A stretch of 52,572 nucleotides of DNA from Chitinophagaceae bacterium UBA2793 (GTDB taxonomy: Bacteria; Bacteroidota; Bacteroidia; Chitinophagales; Chitinophagaceae): assembly GCA_002352045.1 (NCBI GenBank), contig DEHT01000044.1, positions 1 through 52,572 of the forward strand, written 5' to 3'. Below, piece by piece: positions 1-8,811 of this stretch (within the stretch, counting starts at the first letter, position 1; each line of letters starts with the position of its first letter). The notes beneath the pieces are model-generated. The model had not been told where the DNA came from and searched no databases. It saw nothing but the letters and a program-made list of their open reading frames with translations. The translations under genes and the position numbers were made by a program.

Positions 1-275
1 TTTATTATTTCAATTTGTTGAATTGCCGAGTAGGTAGAATCAATACTCATAAACAATAATTGACGGCGGCTCAAGCCGGAGCCTTCATTATTTTTAAAAG
101 CTGTGGAGTCAAAAATGCCAATTGGTTTTACATCTAAGTCAACCGGCGATACGGGCTGATTTTGAAAATTTGTATCGGTTGTAAAGCCATCATCTTTTAC
201 AATATCTTTTGATTTATTTTGATGACATGCAAATAGAGTTGAAACAAATAATACAGTAATAATCAATTTTTTCAT
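1..275 (-). CDS. Lipoprotein, 3' end cut by window edge
   Basis: An open frame starts at the ATG ending at 275 and runs off the left edge without a stop, giving at least 91 residues. It begins MKKLIITVLFVSTLFACHQN, a signal peptide with lipobox LFAC, so the product should be a lipidated envelope protein. The rest visible is polar and low in complexity, and I recognise no domain. It starts 11 bases after the stop of the lipoprotein gene at 287-1252 and is probably the next member of that minus-strand operon. The signal peptide is clear; the function is unknown. Confidence 0.7.
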   Translation of the reverse strand, partial: MKKLIITVLFVSTLFACHQNKSKDIVKDDGFTTDTNFQNQPVSPVDLDVKPIGIFDSTAFKNNEGSGLSRRQLLFMSIDSTYSAIQQIEII

Positions 276-286
276 ACAAATAAATT

Positions 287-1252
287 TTATTGCTGAAAGG
301 CAGACATAGTTAGTTTGCTGCGTTTATAATCAAAGCGGCGGTAAGTATCTTTCAAATCTTCATAGCGTTCAATTAACAAATCAATTTGAGGTAAATTGGT
401 TGCATTCCCTTTGCCTTCTAAAAAAATTTCTAATTCACTGTAAGCATTTCTCAATTGCCTAAACGCTGCCATTGATTGTGCAGTCAACAACTTTACTTCC
501 CTTACTTCGTTTAACCAGTTATTGTAAATGGGGCTATAGGCATTATAATAAAAATAAGGATTGTTGCCTCCTGTTTCGTACCCTCTAATATTCTCTAAAA
601 AACTGGCATAGTTATTATCAATATACATGGGCAGGCTCGCTAACTCTCCTGCAATTTTTAAAGAATCAATACTAATAAAATCGTTGCAAATATTTTCAAA
701 AGGCTCGTGAGCGGTTTTAACAGCCTCCAGTAAATATTTCTTTTGCAGATCGCCCAATTTCATTTTACCCAATTGCTGTAATAGGCTTGCCGTAAAACTA
801 CCCACACTCGATGGGATTTTTTTAAGCGATACTGAATTGTACCGGGTTACTAATTTTGTAAACGACGATTGCCAGCCTGTTTTGCTTTTAATAAACCCAT
901 CCATATAGCTGGTTTTTAAAAGGCTTAACACCAGGTCGGTATATTTTTCAACAATAAAGTAAGCCGTTGAATATTCTTCGGCCAATAATAAAAATTGCGT
1001 TTGCTCATCATGGTTTTCTTTAAGCAACCGAATGCTTTCTGCCGACGAATCGTTGGTGGCTAATATGCTACTTAATTGCAGGCTTTGCGATTCGGACTTA
1101 AGAGTGCTTATTCTAAAATAAATATCGGCCGGCGTTCTTGAAATTCCTTTTGTAGCCAGTGCAAATTTTTCAGTAGCTACTATTTGCGATCGATTTAGAG
1201 AAGTGCAAGAAATGCACGATACCGATATAAATAAATAAATGAACCGGTTCAT
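287..1252 (-). CDS. Hypothetical lipoprotein, 321 aa
   Basis: The protein begins with a short hydrophobic stretch ending SCISC, so Cys16 is the likely lipidation site and the product should sit on the periplasmic or outer-membrane side. The remainder looks mainly alpha-helical with many Leu, Lys and Glu residues. I recognise no catalytic motif or family. It starts 9 bases after the stop of the patatin gene (1262-3619) and is followed 11 bases later by another lipoprotein gene, so it belongs to the five-gene envelope operon that starts at 6087. The neighbours suggest an envelope or lipid-linked role, but that is inference. Confidence 0.75.
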   Translation of the reverse strand: MNRFIYLFISVSCISCTSLNRSQIVATEKFALATKGISRTPADIYFRISTLKSESQSLQLSSILATNDSSAESIRLLKENHDEQTQFLLLAEEYSTAYFIVEKYTDLVLSLLKTSYMDGFIKSKTGWQSSFTKLVTRYNSVSLKKIPSSVGSFTASLLQQLGKMKLGDLQKKYLLEAVKTAHEPFENICNDFISIDSLKIAGELASLPMYIDNNYASFLENIRGYETGGNNPYFYYNAYSPIYNNWLNEVREVKLLTAQSMAAFRQLRNAYSELEIFLEGKGNATNLPQIDLLIERYEDLKDTYRRFDYKRSKLTMSAFQQ

Positions 1253-1261
1253 AAAAATGAT

Positions 1262-3619
1262 TTAAGGTTTAAGCTGCTGTTTCAATTGATCGATTAAACT
1301 GTTCAACTCCGGATGGCTCTCTAATCGTTTATCCATTGCCGTTAATACATACTTTGATATTACCCAACTCATGGTATATTTCATTTCGTCGTTGGGCTTG
1401 TACAAACTCATGTGCTTGTAATGTTCCCCGCCGGGTTCTTCATTATAGAGTGTAGCAATGTATTTCTGTAATCGGTAATCGTTAACCGATGTTTGTGTAC
1501 CATAGGCACCCAACAAAGTTTTTACCGGAGCTGCCAGGTCGTTGGTAAATGGGTTCACGGTTTTTAATGGAGCGTCTTCCAATGGATCGTTGGTGATGTG
1601 CAGAATAATAAAGTCGAGTTTATTTTTATACGCACTATACTCCGGTAATTGCAACCAATTGTTTAATGCAAAAATGGTTTCAAATACGGCTCCGGCACCG
1701 GAGTTGTCGAAATAGCCACCATCTACAAAATAATTGGGCAGCATTTTACAAGTATCACATGGCTTATAATCAATACGTCCTGCAGGGCTTAAATAAGGAA
1801 AGCTTGCCCCCAGCACTACTGCAGTACTAAGCGTCATATCTTTTTTTTCGCCTATAAGGTTGAGCACATCTATTCTTTTATTAAATACCGGTTCTTCAAT
1901 TTTTATATTGCTAATTACACCCGGGCTACCGTCCTGCATACGGGTGGTATTAATCATGAGCAATGGATGCGGATAGGGTTTTCCTTTTTGAGTGATGATA
2001 GATGAAAACGGAGTGGAGAATTTTTTATTTAAGAATACTTTTTTGCCCGCTGCGTTTTCAATTGCAAAGCCCAATGCTGATGCACGGTCGTTTACATTAT
2101 AGAGTGTAATAAAGTTTCTAAAAATATCGGGGCCTAAAGTACGTGCCAGTGTATAGGTTAAAAAGTCGGAAGCCAGGTACTCACGGGTTGCTTTTAAATT
2201 AGGTTGTGCTGATTGGTTATTTGCCAGCAAGGCTGCTTTGTTTTGCAGCAGAGAAAAGAAAACTGCATTACCAACACTGCCGCCCGAAGCGCCGGACAAA
2301 CAAAATAAATGTTGGGAAAAACGGCCATTGGTTTCGTCTTCCAACTTACTCAAAACGCTGCTGGCCCAATATCCGGAACGGGAAGCCCCGCCATTGGCCA
2401 TTACAAAATATACCGGGTACTTTGATGTGCTGTCTTTAAAATGTTGTTGACGGCTGCTGTCTTGTAACCATTGACCAAAATATTCCTTAAGCGTTTGCCT
2501 GTTCGAAAACATTGCAGCATCTGCCTTTTTTTTATCGAGACGAGTGTAGTGCGGTTCTGAAATTAGCCCTATTAGATAGGCCAGTACTACAAACATTACA
2601 TGAAAATTAAATCTTGCCAATACACTCAGCAAAGCAACTGCATTACCCAAGCCTACCAGCACACCAAATGCCAGCAACAAAAATGGGAAGGAGCCTATCC
2701 AGGTGGAAAATGAAACAGAAAAAATGGTTGAAAAATAAACAATGGCTGCTGCAAAGCTTACTATGTTTAAGCCAATAAAATACTGCCGGTCTTCTTTATC
2801 GGTAACCAATTGTTTTATTTTTTTCCAAATGCTTAATTGATTGTCTTTTAAAAAATAGTCTTCCTTATGCCTAAAAGAATAATCATTTTTTGCATCAATA
2901 ATATTTCTTCTAATTAAAACAATGGTTACAAATGCCACCTGGTAAATCATCAACAAAGCAATTAAACCCCAGGTCCATTTGTACAAAACCACCACTATTG
3001 TAAAAAGAGTGGTTACAATATAAACGCCGAGCCTAATTTTCTGCCAGGATAATATTTTTTTTCGGATGGGCATATTATCGCTGCGCTCTAATAATTTATT
3101 GCAGGCCTGGTATATAAAAAAATACCAGGAAAAGCTGAACCAAAACAAAAGATTGCAAAGCCAACCGGGCATGTGTGGTGCATCGGGATAAGGCAATTGA
3201 AAGAAACCAAGTATTACAATGGTAATACAGGTAAAGGCCAAAATTCTTGGGCCTTGTACCCTTAGCGTTATCCAAAGCAAATGCTGATCATCGTCCATTA
3301 AAGACTTGGCTTTCCCCAAAAGCCTGGTGGTGTACCAGGTAATGGTTACCCAAAAAAGTAAAGCCAGCAAAAACAGGCCAAACACTTTCCTGTTTTCCAA
3401 TGTAATAATCATTACATCTCTACCCTGGTTTAATTTCCAAAAGCATAGGTAACCAAAAAACAAAATAAGGATGGGAGGAAAGAAGAGCCAGATGGCTCTT
3501 AAAAAATACCTCCAAAAATCTCCAACAAACAAATCGCTATAATTAATTACCCTCTTTCGTTCTTCAATCTTTTGCTGTGTTCCCGGCTTGTTAGTATTGT
3601 CCGTATTGGTTTTTGTCAT
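1262..3619 (-). CDS. Multi-TM patatin-like phospholipase, 785 aa
   Basis: Residues about 40-355 contain roughly eight hydrophobic segments. A soluble patatin-like lipase domain follows: a Gly-rich turn NGGASRSG (409-416) at the oxyanion-hole position, the nucleophile elbow GASGG with Ser445, and the DGG motif with Asp633, which together form the Ser-Asp dyad of this family. Patatin-like enzymes cleave acyl esters of phospholipids. Fusion to a large membrane domain suggests action on membrane lipids at the inner membrane. Its start overlaps the end of the preceding gene (3591-4352) by 29 bases, consistent with translational coupling. The family call is firm; substrate and side of the membrane are not known. 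Confidence 0.85.
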   Translation of the reverse strand: MTKTNTDNTNKPGTQQKIEERKRVINYSDLFVGDFWRYFLRAIWLFFPPILILFFGYLCFWKLNQGRDVMIITLENRKVFGLFLLALLFWVTITWYTTRLLGKAKSLMDDDQHLLWITLRVQGPRILAFTCITIVILGFFQLPYPDAPHMPGWLCNLLFWFSFSWYFFIYQACNKLLERSDNMPIRKKILSWQKIRLGVYIVTTLFTIVVVLYKWTWGLIALLMIYQVAFVTIVLIRRNIIDAKNDYSFRHKEDYFLKDNQLSIWKKIKQLVTDKEDRQYFIGLNIVSFAAAIVYFSTIFSVSFSTWIGSFPFLLLAFGVLVGLGNAVALLSVLARFNFHVMFVVLAYLIGLISEPHYTRLDKKKADAAMFSNRQTLKEYFGQWLQDSSRQQHFKDSTSKYPVYFVMANGGASRSGYWASSVLSKLEDETNGRFSQHLFCLSGASGGSVGNAVFFSLLQNKAALLANNQSAQPNLKATREYLASDFLTYTLARTLGPDIFRNFITLYNVNDRASALGFAIENAAGKKVFLNKKFSTPFSSIITQKGKPYPHPLLMINTTRMQDGSPGVISNIKIEEPVFNKRIDVLNLIGEKKDMTLSTAVVLGASFPYLSPAGRIDYKPCDTCKMLPNYFVDGGYFDNSGAGAVFETIFALNNWLQLPEYSAYKNKLDFIILHITNDPLEDAPLKTVNPFTNDLAAPVKTLLGAYGTQTSVNDYRLQKYIATLYNEEPGGEHYKHMSLYKPNDEMKYTMSWVISKYVLTAMDKRLESHPELNSLIDQLKQQLKP

Positions 3620-4352
3620 GACTATTTCCGGATTCTTTTGATGGATTAGATTGAGGTGTTACAATTTTCACTTCTTCTGCAATTTGCACATTGGCGTCAC
3701 GCAACGCCTCTCTTTGTTTATTTACCGGCTCGTAGATGGTTTTAAGTGCAGGCTGCTTCATATTTTTAAAAAGCATAAAAGCTCCAGCGCCTAATAAAGC
3801 TGCACCTGCCAACATTAATAACATGCCCTTTCCTCCTGATTCACTTGCCGGATAGCTGATAAAGGCTTTTCCAAAACTGTCTTTTTTTACTATAGCATCC
3901 TTTGCACTTGCAGGAAGGTTTATGGTGAGGGAATTGCCTTCGTCCATTAATAAAAAAGTATTGCCCGAAACTTTTTTAATATCGGGGTCTTTTTTTTCTA
4001 AATCAATTTTCCAATTGCCGTCTTTGTCAATTTTCATCAAACCCAATATTTTAAACTTTACAGTATTGGTTCTATCGTCGGCATCCTGGCTATACTCAAA
4101 GTCTTTGAGTTCATATTTTGGAAACATTCTTATCATATTGTTTTTAATAATTGAAGTATTGTTCCCAATAGATTTGGTGAAAAAATCCCATGCGGCCGCA
4201 GTGTATTTGTTTTGCATTTCGCAGGTGGCATTGCCTAGTTCATCGCCTGTTATTTGCAGGTTAATTTTAATAGGCACCTCCTGTTGTGCTATTGCCGGTG
4301 TAGCGATACAATAACTACATGTTGTAAAAAGTATAATGAATATATTTTTCAT
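3591..4352 (-). CDS. Exported protein with C-terminal membrane anchor, 253 aa
   Basis: The start at 4352 is chosen because it gives a good signal peptide ending near AIAQ. An in-frame upstream start at 4490 would lie inside the transglutaminase gene. The mature part is soluble-looking, followed by a Gly/Ala-rich transmembrane helix around residues 175-195 and a basic cytoplasmic tail. I recognise no family. Its stop overlaps the start of the patatin gene, and it begins 28 bases after the stop of the transglutaminase-like gene, so the three are probably co-transcribed and could act together in the envelope. Confidence 0.75.
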   Translation of the reverse strand: MKNIFIILFTTCSYCIATPAIAQQEVPIKINLQITGDELGNATCEMQNKYTAAAWDFFTKSIGNNTSIIKNNMIRMFPKYELKDFEYSQDADDRTNTVKFKILGLMKIDKDGNWKIDLEKKDPDIKKVSGNTFLLMDEGNSLTINLPASAKDAIVKKDSFGKAFISYPASESGGKGMLLMLAGAALLGAGAFMLFKNMKQPALKTIYEPVNKQREALRDANVQIAEEVKIVTPQSNPSKESGNSHDKNQYGQY

Positions 4353-4380
4353 TGTGTGTGATTTAAAATGTTGAAATGTT

Positions 4381-6087
4381 TTACTGTAAAGTGTTGAGGA
4401 TATTTCTGGCGGTAGATTCAATATTAACACCCTCATTAGCACCAATAGTAATACCGGCATATCCATTACCGGTTGATTTAAATGCGCCAACCCATCCTAC
4501 ACTTCCATAATTACCACTGGTGGTGCCACTAAAAACGGTAAAGCCTCCCGACGACCCGCTTTGCTGGTATTGAATATTGGTTCCAAAGTCTGCGCCATTT
4601 TGTCGAATAGTTTGGGCTATTTGACTCATGGCCTGTGCTGCAGACCCGACTCCCGGCACATTATACACTTGTACCGTTGCAGTGGCATTGCTATTACCAA
4701 ATACGGTAACCATTTGCCTGGGTGTATAAGCATTTTTGGGATGTTGTCTCCAGCTTTTTGGATAGGCAAATGAAACTACGCCATTGTAAGTTTTATATCC
4801 ACTTGGTACGGTAGTGCCGGCACCGCCTCCGCCTGTATTTCCCCCGCCTGTATTTTCGGCACCGGTATTTCCTCCATTGGTTACGGTAGGTATATTGGTA
4901 GCAATAGCGCCACCATTAAAATCTTTGGCTACTTCATCTACCTTTTGGCGTAAAAAATTATCATCTTTAAGTTCCATAGCAATAGCTCCTAACTTAATGG
5001 CTTCCCTTACATCGAGCAACATATATCCGGGGTCGCCTAAACGCATCTGTTGTATAAAAGTTTGTAAGTTTTTCATACCCGCCTGATAGGCTTCATTTCC
5101 ACCACTTCTTCCACCAATACCCTCGCCACCAATTGCGGTAGATTCAATAGCATAATAATTGCCGTTCATATGGAAGCCGGGATAGGCATGGCCCGGAACT
5201 AAATAAATTACCGGGTTCATTCCTGCCTGCATCATTACGCTGGCATATAATAATGACAATTCAATACAAAGCCCGGTTCTTCCGGTAATTACTTCACGAG
5301 GTAGCCGAATACTTTGAGTAATGGTGCTGGCATCACCTACTTTTTCGGGTACTCCACTTGTACCACTATACACCATGTGGCTCCTTAATGTAGCTTCATA
5401 AACACCCAACATAAACCTTAATCCTTCTTCATCCTTATTAACCACTGCTGCGGTTTCTCCCTTTAATATTTTTTCCTGCATTTGCTGGGTAAAATATTTT
5501 ATAATAGGATCTTCAGGGGTTATGAGGCAAGCCAATAATGGCATATTATCAAATGCATCTGCAGCCGTGCGCATTTCATCTGAAGGAATAAAGGAATACA
5601 CAAATTCGTTTCTGCCTTTTAATGAAAAACCAAAACTGTTTTCAATGGTTTTAATATTTTGACCACTTACTTTTACGTTTGCTTCTTCTTTTGAACTGGT
5701 AGTTCTTTCAACTATATTTTGTGGAAAGGAAGGATAGCAGTTAACCACCACCGTTTGGCCCGGTAATATTTTGGGAATCTTTTCAACCACTTTGTTTTCA
5801 ATGATTCCGGGAATATCAAAAGAAACTACCACATTTTCCGCCGGATAGCTGCTATTATTGGTAAGACTCATTTTGAACAAGCTATACTTTCCTTCAAGCG
5901 CTTCCTCATTGGCATACACTTTATAGGCTGAGGGCATAATAACAGGCGCAGGCTTTATGTTTACTTCAAGTTTGGCCGGATTTATTTTACCCATAATGGG
6001 TTTAGAAAAAGCCACCAATACTCCGGCCAATATTAGTAGCCAGGGTACCAGGTTTTTTTTGGAAAAAAGTTTTACTGACTGGTTCAT
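4381..6087 (-). CDS. Membrane-anchored transglutaminase-like protein, 568 aa
   Basis: A single N-terminal membrane helix (about residues 13-27) anchors an extracytoplasmic protein. Residues 267-320 carry a transglutaminase-like papain fold: Cys274 in GLCIELSLLYA, His300 in PGHAYPGFH and Glu315 in YYAIES form a likely Cys-His-Glu/Asp triad. A Gly/Asn-rich linker near residues 400-420 leads to a C-terminal beta-rich domain of about 140 residues starting with a YNGVVSFAYP segment, which I cannot assign. Such domains can be proteases, transamidases or inactive binders; the triad looks intact here. This is the first gene of the envelope operon, with the patatin and the lipoproteins downstream. Confidence 0.8.
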   Translation of the reverse strand: MNQSVKLFSKKNLVPWLLILAGVLVAFSKPIMGKINPAKLEVNIKPAPVIMPSAYKVYANEEALEGKYSLFKMSLTNNSSYPAENVVVSFDIPGIIENKVVEKIPKILPGQTVVVNCYPSFPQNIVERTTSSKEEANVKVSGQNIKTIENSFGFSLKGRNEFVYSFIPSDEMRTAADAFDNMPLLACLITPEDPIIKYFTQQMQEKILKGETAAVVNKDEEGLRFMLGVYEATLRSHMVYSGTSGVPEKVGDASTITQSIRLPREVITGRTGLCIELSLLYASVMMQAGMNPVIYLVPGHAYPGFHMNGNYYAIESTAIGGEGIGGRSGGNEAYQAGMKNLQTFIQQMRLGDPGYMLLDVREAIKLGAIAMELKDDNFLRQKVDEVAKDFNGGAIATNIPTVTNGGNTGAENTGGGNTGGGGAGTTVPSGYKTYNGVVSFAYPKSWRQHPKNAYTPRQMVTVFGNSNATATVQVYNVPGVGSAAQAMSQIAQTIRQNGADFGTNIQYQQSGSSGGFTVFSGTTSGNYGSVGWVGAFKSTGNGYAGITIGANEGVNIESTARNILNTLQ

Positions 6088-6470
6088 GATGTTTGATGTT
6101 TTATTAAAAATGGATGATGTGAAAATTTTATAAACCCTTTTATAGTAATAGTTACAAAAAAAGAATTCCGTCCTTTATAGTGAGGTGTTAAAGAAGTTAG
6201 GGATGTTTTAAATATGAATTGGACCTGGTAAGAGCATTTCAAAAAGGTAATTGTTGATTTTCATTTGAATGAAAAAAATCAATCAAACTGCTGTCAATTT
6301 GGATAAAATTATTGTAGCAAAAAATACTTACTTCGGATTAGATGAAAATTGGCCTTTTTCGCCGTAGCTTCACTACTTAATATCCTTTGCATTCAATAAA
6401 AGCCCTGTATTTAAATTTCAACTCTTGCTTTATGATTAGTAATCTATGCCTTACGGTTTCTAATTTTAAG
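6088..6470. other. Divergent intergenic region
   Basis: This AT-rich stretch of 383 bases separates the minus-strand envelope operon from the plus-strand lipoprotein gene, so it should hold both promoters. I see no convincing TAnnTTTG box on either strand, no RNA gene and no ORF with coding character. An upstream in-frame ATG at 6387 only extends the lipoprotein gene and would bury its signal peptide. Confidence 0.5.
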
Positions 6471-7358
6471 ATGTATAAAAAAACAAGAACCCTTCTGTGG
6501 TTGCTATTGCTGCCCTTTTTATTGATATGCTGCAATAAAAAAAGTGAAACCATTTCGGAAAGCAATGCTATGATTACCGATTCTCCTTTGCCGGCGGGCA
6601 AACAGGCACTTGAAGATGAAACAAATATTATTGCACCCACCAATACTGAAACAGGGATGTTGGGCAGTAACGACAATACAGGTGAAAAAGATGGGCTAAC
6701 AAAAATAAACCTATCAGACCCCGAAATACTAAAGCGAAAATTTAAGCATCTGTTGATGTTTCATGCCGATGATACCATGCAGGTGAATCAATCGAAACTG
6801 GCTACTTTAATACTAAGCAAAGATGAACTCTTAGGCAAAATAAAAGCCGAAATTTTGGAGGAAAATAATTCTACCAAAGATGCAGGTTTTAAGGTAGATA
6901 CACTGGTAGATTTAGGAAGCAAAATGAAGGCAAGACTGATTCCTTTTGGCAATAGCGGACTGGAAAATTCTTTTAACATAGAACCCCTTGGCGACGATAT
7001 TCAATCTTTTAAAACAGACCGAAAAAAATTAATTTGGCAATGGAAAATTACTCCGCTAAAACCAGGTAAACAGGAGTTAAAATTATCTATTCAAATTATA
7101 GCAAAAGATGGTGAGTCGGTTACGTTGCCGGCAAAAAATATTGACGTATTGATTATGGTAAAGCCGGAAAGCACCCTTAAAGCAATTGGTAATTTTTTTG
7201 AAAAATATTGGCAGTTTCTTATCACCGCCATACTTATACCCGTTATTACATCATGGGTTACCAATATTATTAAAAACAGGCAGCCCAGGCAAAAGAAACC
7301 TCCCACTCCACCACCTGCAAATGAAACCGCTTCATCAACGAAGCATTCGGCATACTAA
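6471..7358 (+). CDS. Lipoprotein with C-terminal membrane helix, 295 aa
   Basis: The start at 6471 is preferred over the upstream ATG at 6387 because it puts a hydrophobic leader ending LLICC at the very N-terminus, typical of a lipoprotein. A polar linker rich in Ser, Thr and Asn follows, then a domain of about 150 residues containing a beta-rich segment with KPGKQELKLSI. A strong transmembrane helix near residues 245-265 and a Pro-rich tail (RQKKPPTPPP) end the protein. Having both a lipobox and a C-terminal helix is unusual; if the second Cys is not processed, this is simply a two-TM protein. It is transcribed divergently from the patatin/transglutaminase operon and may be functionally linked to it. 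No family recognised. Confidence 0.75.
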   Translation: MYKKTRTLLWLLLLPFLLICCNKKSETISESNAMITDSPLPAGKQALEDETNIIAPTNTETGMLGSNDNTGEKDGLTKINLSDPEILKRKFKHLLMFHADDTMQVNQSKLATLILSKDELLGKIKAEILEENNSTKDAGFKVDTLVDLGSKMKARLIPFGNSGLENSFNIEPLGDDIQSFKTDRKKLIWQWKITPLKPGKQELKLSIQIIAKDGESVTLPAKNIDVLIMVKPESTLKAIGNFFEKYWQFLITAILIPVITSWVTNIIKNRQPRQKKPPTPPPANETASSTKHSAY

Positions 7359-7368
7359 GAAGTATTCT

Positions 7369-7899
7369 CTAAAGAATGGCTTCAATAGCAGCTTTTGCAG
7401 TTTGAAATCGCTGTGAATAGTTTCCGCTAATTTCAACCCAGGGCGTTTGCTGGTTTAGCATGGCATCTTTATAAAATTGAAAAATTTTTTGCCTGGTTTT
7501 TAAATCGGGGTATTCTCTCAATTCATCCGGCTCCCAGGGTAAATCTGTATTGCATAGCAAATACAAATCGTATTTTCTTTGTACAATGTTATTGAGAATT
7601 CTATTGTCGCATTGATTAAAAACTATTTCACTCCAAATTTTTATTACGTACAGGTCGGTATCTATAATTAATGGGCCTGCCAAAGATGATTCGGCTAATT
7701 TTTTTGTTGCACTATCTTCTTCCCTCAATTGTCCGCTTGCTATTTCATAAAGTTGTTCAAATTGGTATTGGGTGCCGTTTTTCAAAAGAAATTCCCTGGC
7801 ATATTCTCTTACCCAAAGTGTATTAAAGTGCGCAGCCAACTGCTCACACAAAGAACTTTTACCGGTTGACTCCGGGCCTAAAACCACTATTTTTTTCAT
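7369..7899 (-). CDS. NadR-type nicotinamide riboside kinase, 176 aa
   Basis: Residues 8-15 form a P-loop, GPESTGKS, followed by the AREFL and DTDLYVIKIW segments that are characteristic of the ribosylnicotinamide kinase domain of NadR (AAA_28-type P-loop kinase). It should phosphorylate nicotinamide riboside to NMN for NAD synthesis in the cytoplasm. It lacks the adenylyltransferase and HTH domains of full-length NadR. The start at 7899 is chosen over one 15 bases upstream because it lies 1 base after the stop of a small upstream gene, indicating translational coupling. pnuC is two genes upstream, which supports the nicotinamide riboside substrate. Confidence 0.87.
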   Translation of the reverse strand: MKKIVVLGPESTGKSSLCEQLAAHFNTLWVREYAREFLLKNGTQYQFEQLYEIASGQLREEDSATKKLAESSLAGPLIIDTDLYVIKIWSEIVFNQCDNRILNNIVQRKYDLYLLCNTDLPWEPDELREYPDLKTRQKIFQFYKDAMLNQQTPWVEISGNYSQRFQTAKAAIEAIL

Positions 7900-7900
7900 T

Positions 7901-8080
7901 CTACCTTTTTGCATTTTTTAGCTGAGCGATATCATCAATAATAAAAATAGTAAACAGCACTATTGTTACTCCTCTCATAAAAATACGAAACTTGTCTTCC
8001 GGTGCTGTAGTGAATATTTCAAACACAAATCCGGCAACACAAAATATTTTTAAAGCCAGGAAAAATTTTCTACGCTTCAT
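7901..8080 (-). CDS. Small membrane protein between pnuC and kinase, 59 aa
   Basis: This 59-codon frame begins at the ATG ending at 8080, overlaps the last 11 bases of pnuC, and its TAG ends 1 base before the kinase ATG. The protein starts MKRRKFFLALKIFCVAGFVF and has two hydrophobic segments around a polar EIFTTAPEDKF loop, followed by a charged tail. The tight packing on both sides and the membrane character argue for a real gene. It could be a small partner of the PnuC transporter, but that is inference; I recognise no family. Confidence 0.7.
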   Translation of the reverse strand: MKRRKFFLALKIFCVAGFVFEIFTTAPEDKFRIFMRGVTIVLFTIFIIDDIAQLKNAKR

Positions 8081-8702
8081 GCAAACTTAGTTTTGCTTTT
8101 TTCTGCCAGGCTGCTAAACCACCAAAAGCCATTATGAGTAATATAAAATAATAAACACTGGTGAAAGTATAATGCTTCACAAAATAAAGGGGAATAGAGC
8201 AAATATTAGTGGCAATCCACCAATACCAACTTTCTACTTTCTTTTTGGCCATTAGCCACATTCCGGTAAAAGCGGTAGCACTGGCCAATGCATCGGCCCA
8301 TGGAATTACTTCCTGCGAAAAACCTTTTTTAATAAAATGCAATGCTGCAAAAATGGAAATATAAAACGCAGCAAAAAATAAAAGTTGCTGCCCCCATTCT
8401 TTACCGCTTGACCCGGTAATTTTTAAAGTATGTTGTTGCTTATTATCAATGCGGCTCCACATATACCAACCATAAATACTCATAGCTGTGTAATACAGGT
8501 TTACACTTGCTTCGCCAAACAAAGATCCTTTTACACTGAGGTACGTATAAAAAATGGTATTGATAAGCCCTATCGGGTAAACCAAAATATTTTCTTTTCT
8601 ACTAAACCATACACTTAATATGCCGGCTATAACGGCTATAAATTCAATTGGGCCTGTTTGCCTTAAGCCTTGAAGAAATTCGGTAAAAAAATTTTCCATC
8701 AT
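8070..8702 (-). CDS. pnuC: PnuC nicotinamide riboside transporter, 210 aa
   Basis: The protein has about seven membrane helices and the PnuC hallmarks: a WxSRKENILVYPIGLIN segment near residues 30-50, then YYTAMSIYGWYMW near 71-83 and a second conserved Trp-rich half (ESWYWWIATNI). PnuC proteins carry out facilitated diffusion of nicotinamide riboside, or of thiamine in the PnuT subfamily. Substrate is trapped by phosphorylation, and the NadR-type kinase two genes downstream argues for nicotinamide riboside. A good candidate promoter lies at 8725-8753. The ATG at 8702 is followed directly by a second ATG; either could be used. Confidence 0.9.
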   Translation of the reverse strand: MMENFFTEFLQGLRQTGPIEFIAVIAGILSVWFSRKENILVYPIGLINTIFYTYLSVKGSLFGEASVNLYYTAMSIYGWYMWSRIDNKQQHTLKITGSSGKEWGQQLLFFAAFYISIFAALHFIKKGFSQEVIPWADALASATAFTGMWLMAKKKVESWYWWIATNICSIPLYFVKHYTFTSVYYFILLIMAFGGLAAWQKKAKLSLHEA

Positions 8703-8724
8703 TCAGGAGGTATGCTTGTACTTC

Positions 8725-8753
8725 CAAAGATAAAGGGGAATATATAAAACAAA
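8725..8753 (-). promoter_or_regulatory. Predicted Bacteroidota promoter for the pnuC operon
   Basis: Read on the minus strand, TTTG (8753-8750) is followed after 17 bases by TATCTTTG (8732-8725), a full match to the Bacteroidota -33 TTTG / -7 TAnnTTTG pattern. Transcription would start about 15-20 bases before the pnuC ATG and cover pnuC, the 59-aa gene and the kinase. Confidence 0.6.
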
Positions 8754-8773
8754 ACATCCGCAAAATGCGGATG
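8750..8773 (-). terminator. Intrinsic terminator after nfu
   Basis: On the minus strand CATCCGC, a five-base loop and GCGGATG form a 7-bp stem followed by TTTTGTTTT. It lies after the nfu stop and directly in front of the pnuC promoter, separating the two transcripts. Confidence 0.65.
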
Positions 8774-8811
8774 GCAATAATAATTAATTAAATATCTTTT
8801 TTCAGCTTTAC

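Noticed and set aside
4353..4490. N-terminal extension of the exported protein gene
   Set aside because: It lies within the transglutaminase-like gene and would bury the signal peptide.
8703..8811. Riboswitch upstream of pnuC
   Set aside because: The only hairpin fits a terminator for nfu, and the leader after the predicted promoter is too short for a known nicotinamide or thiamine riboswitch.
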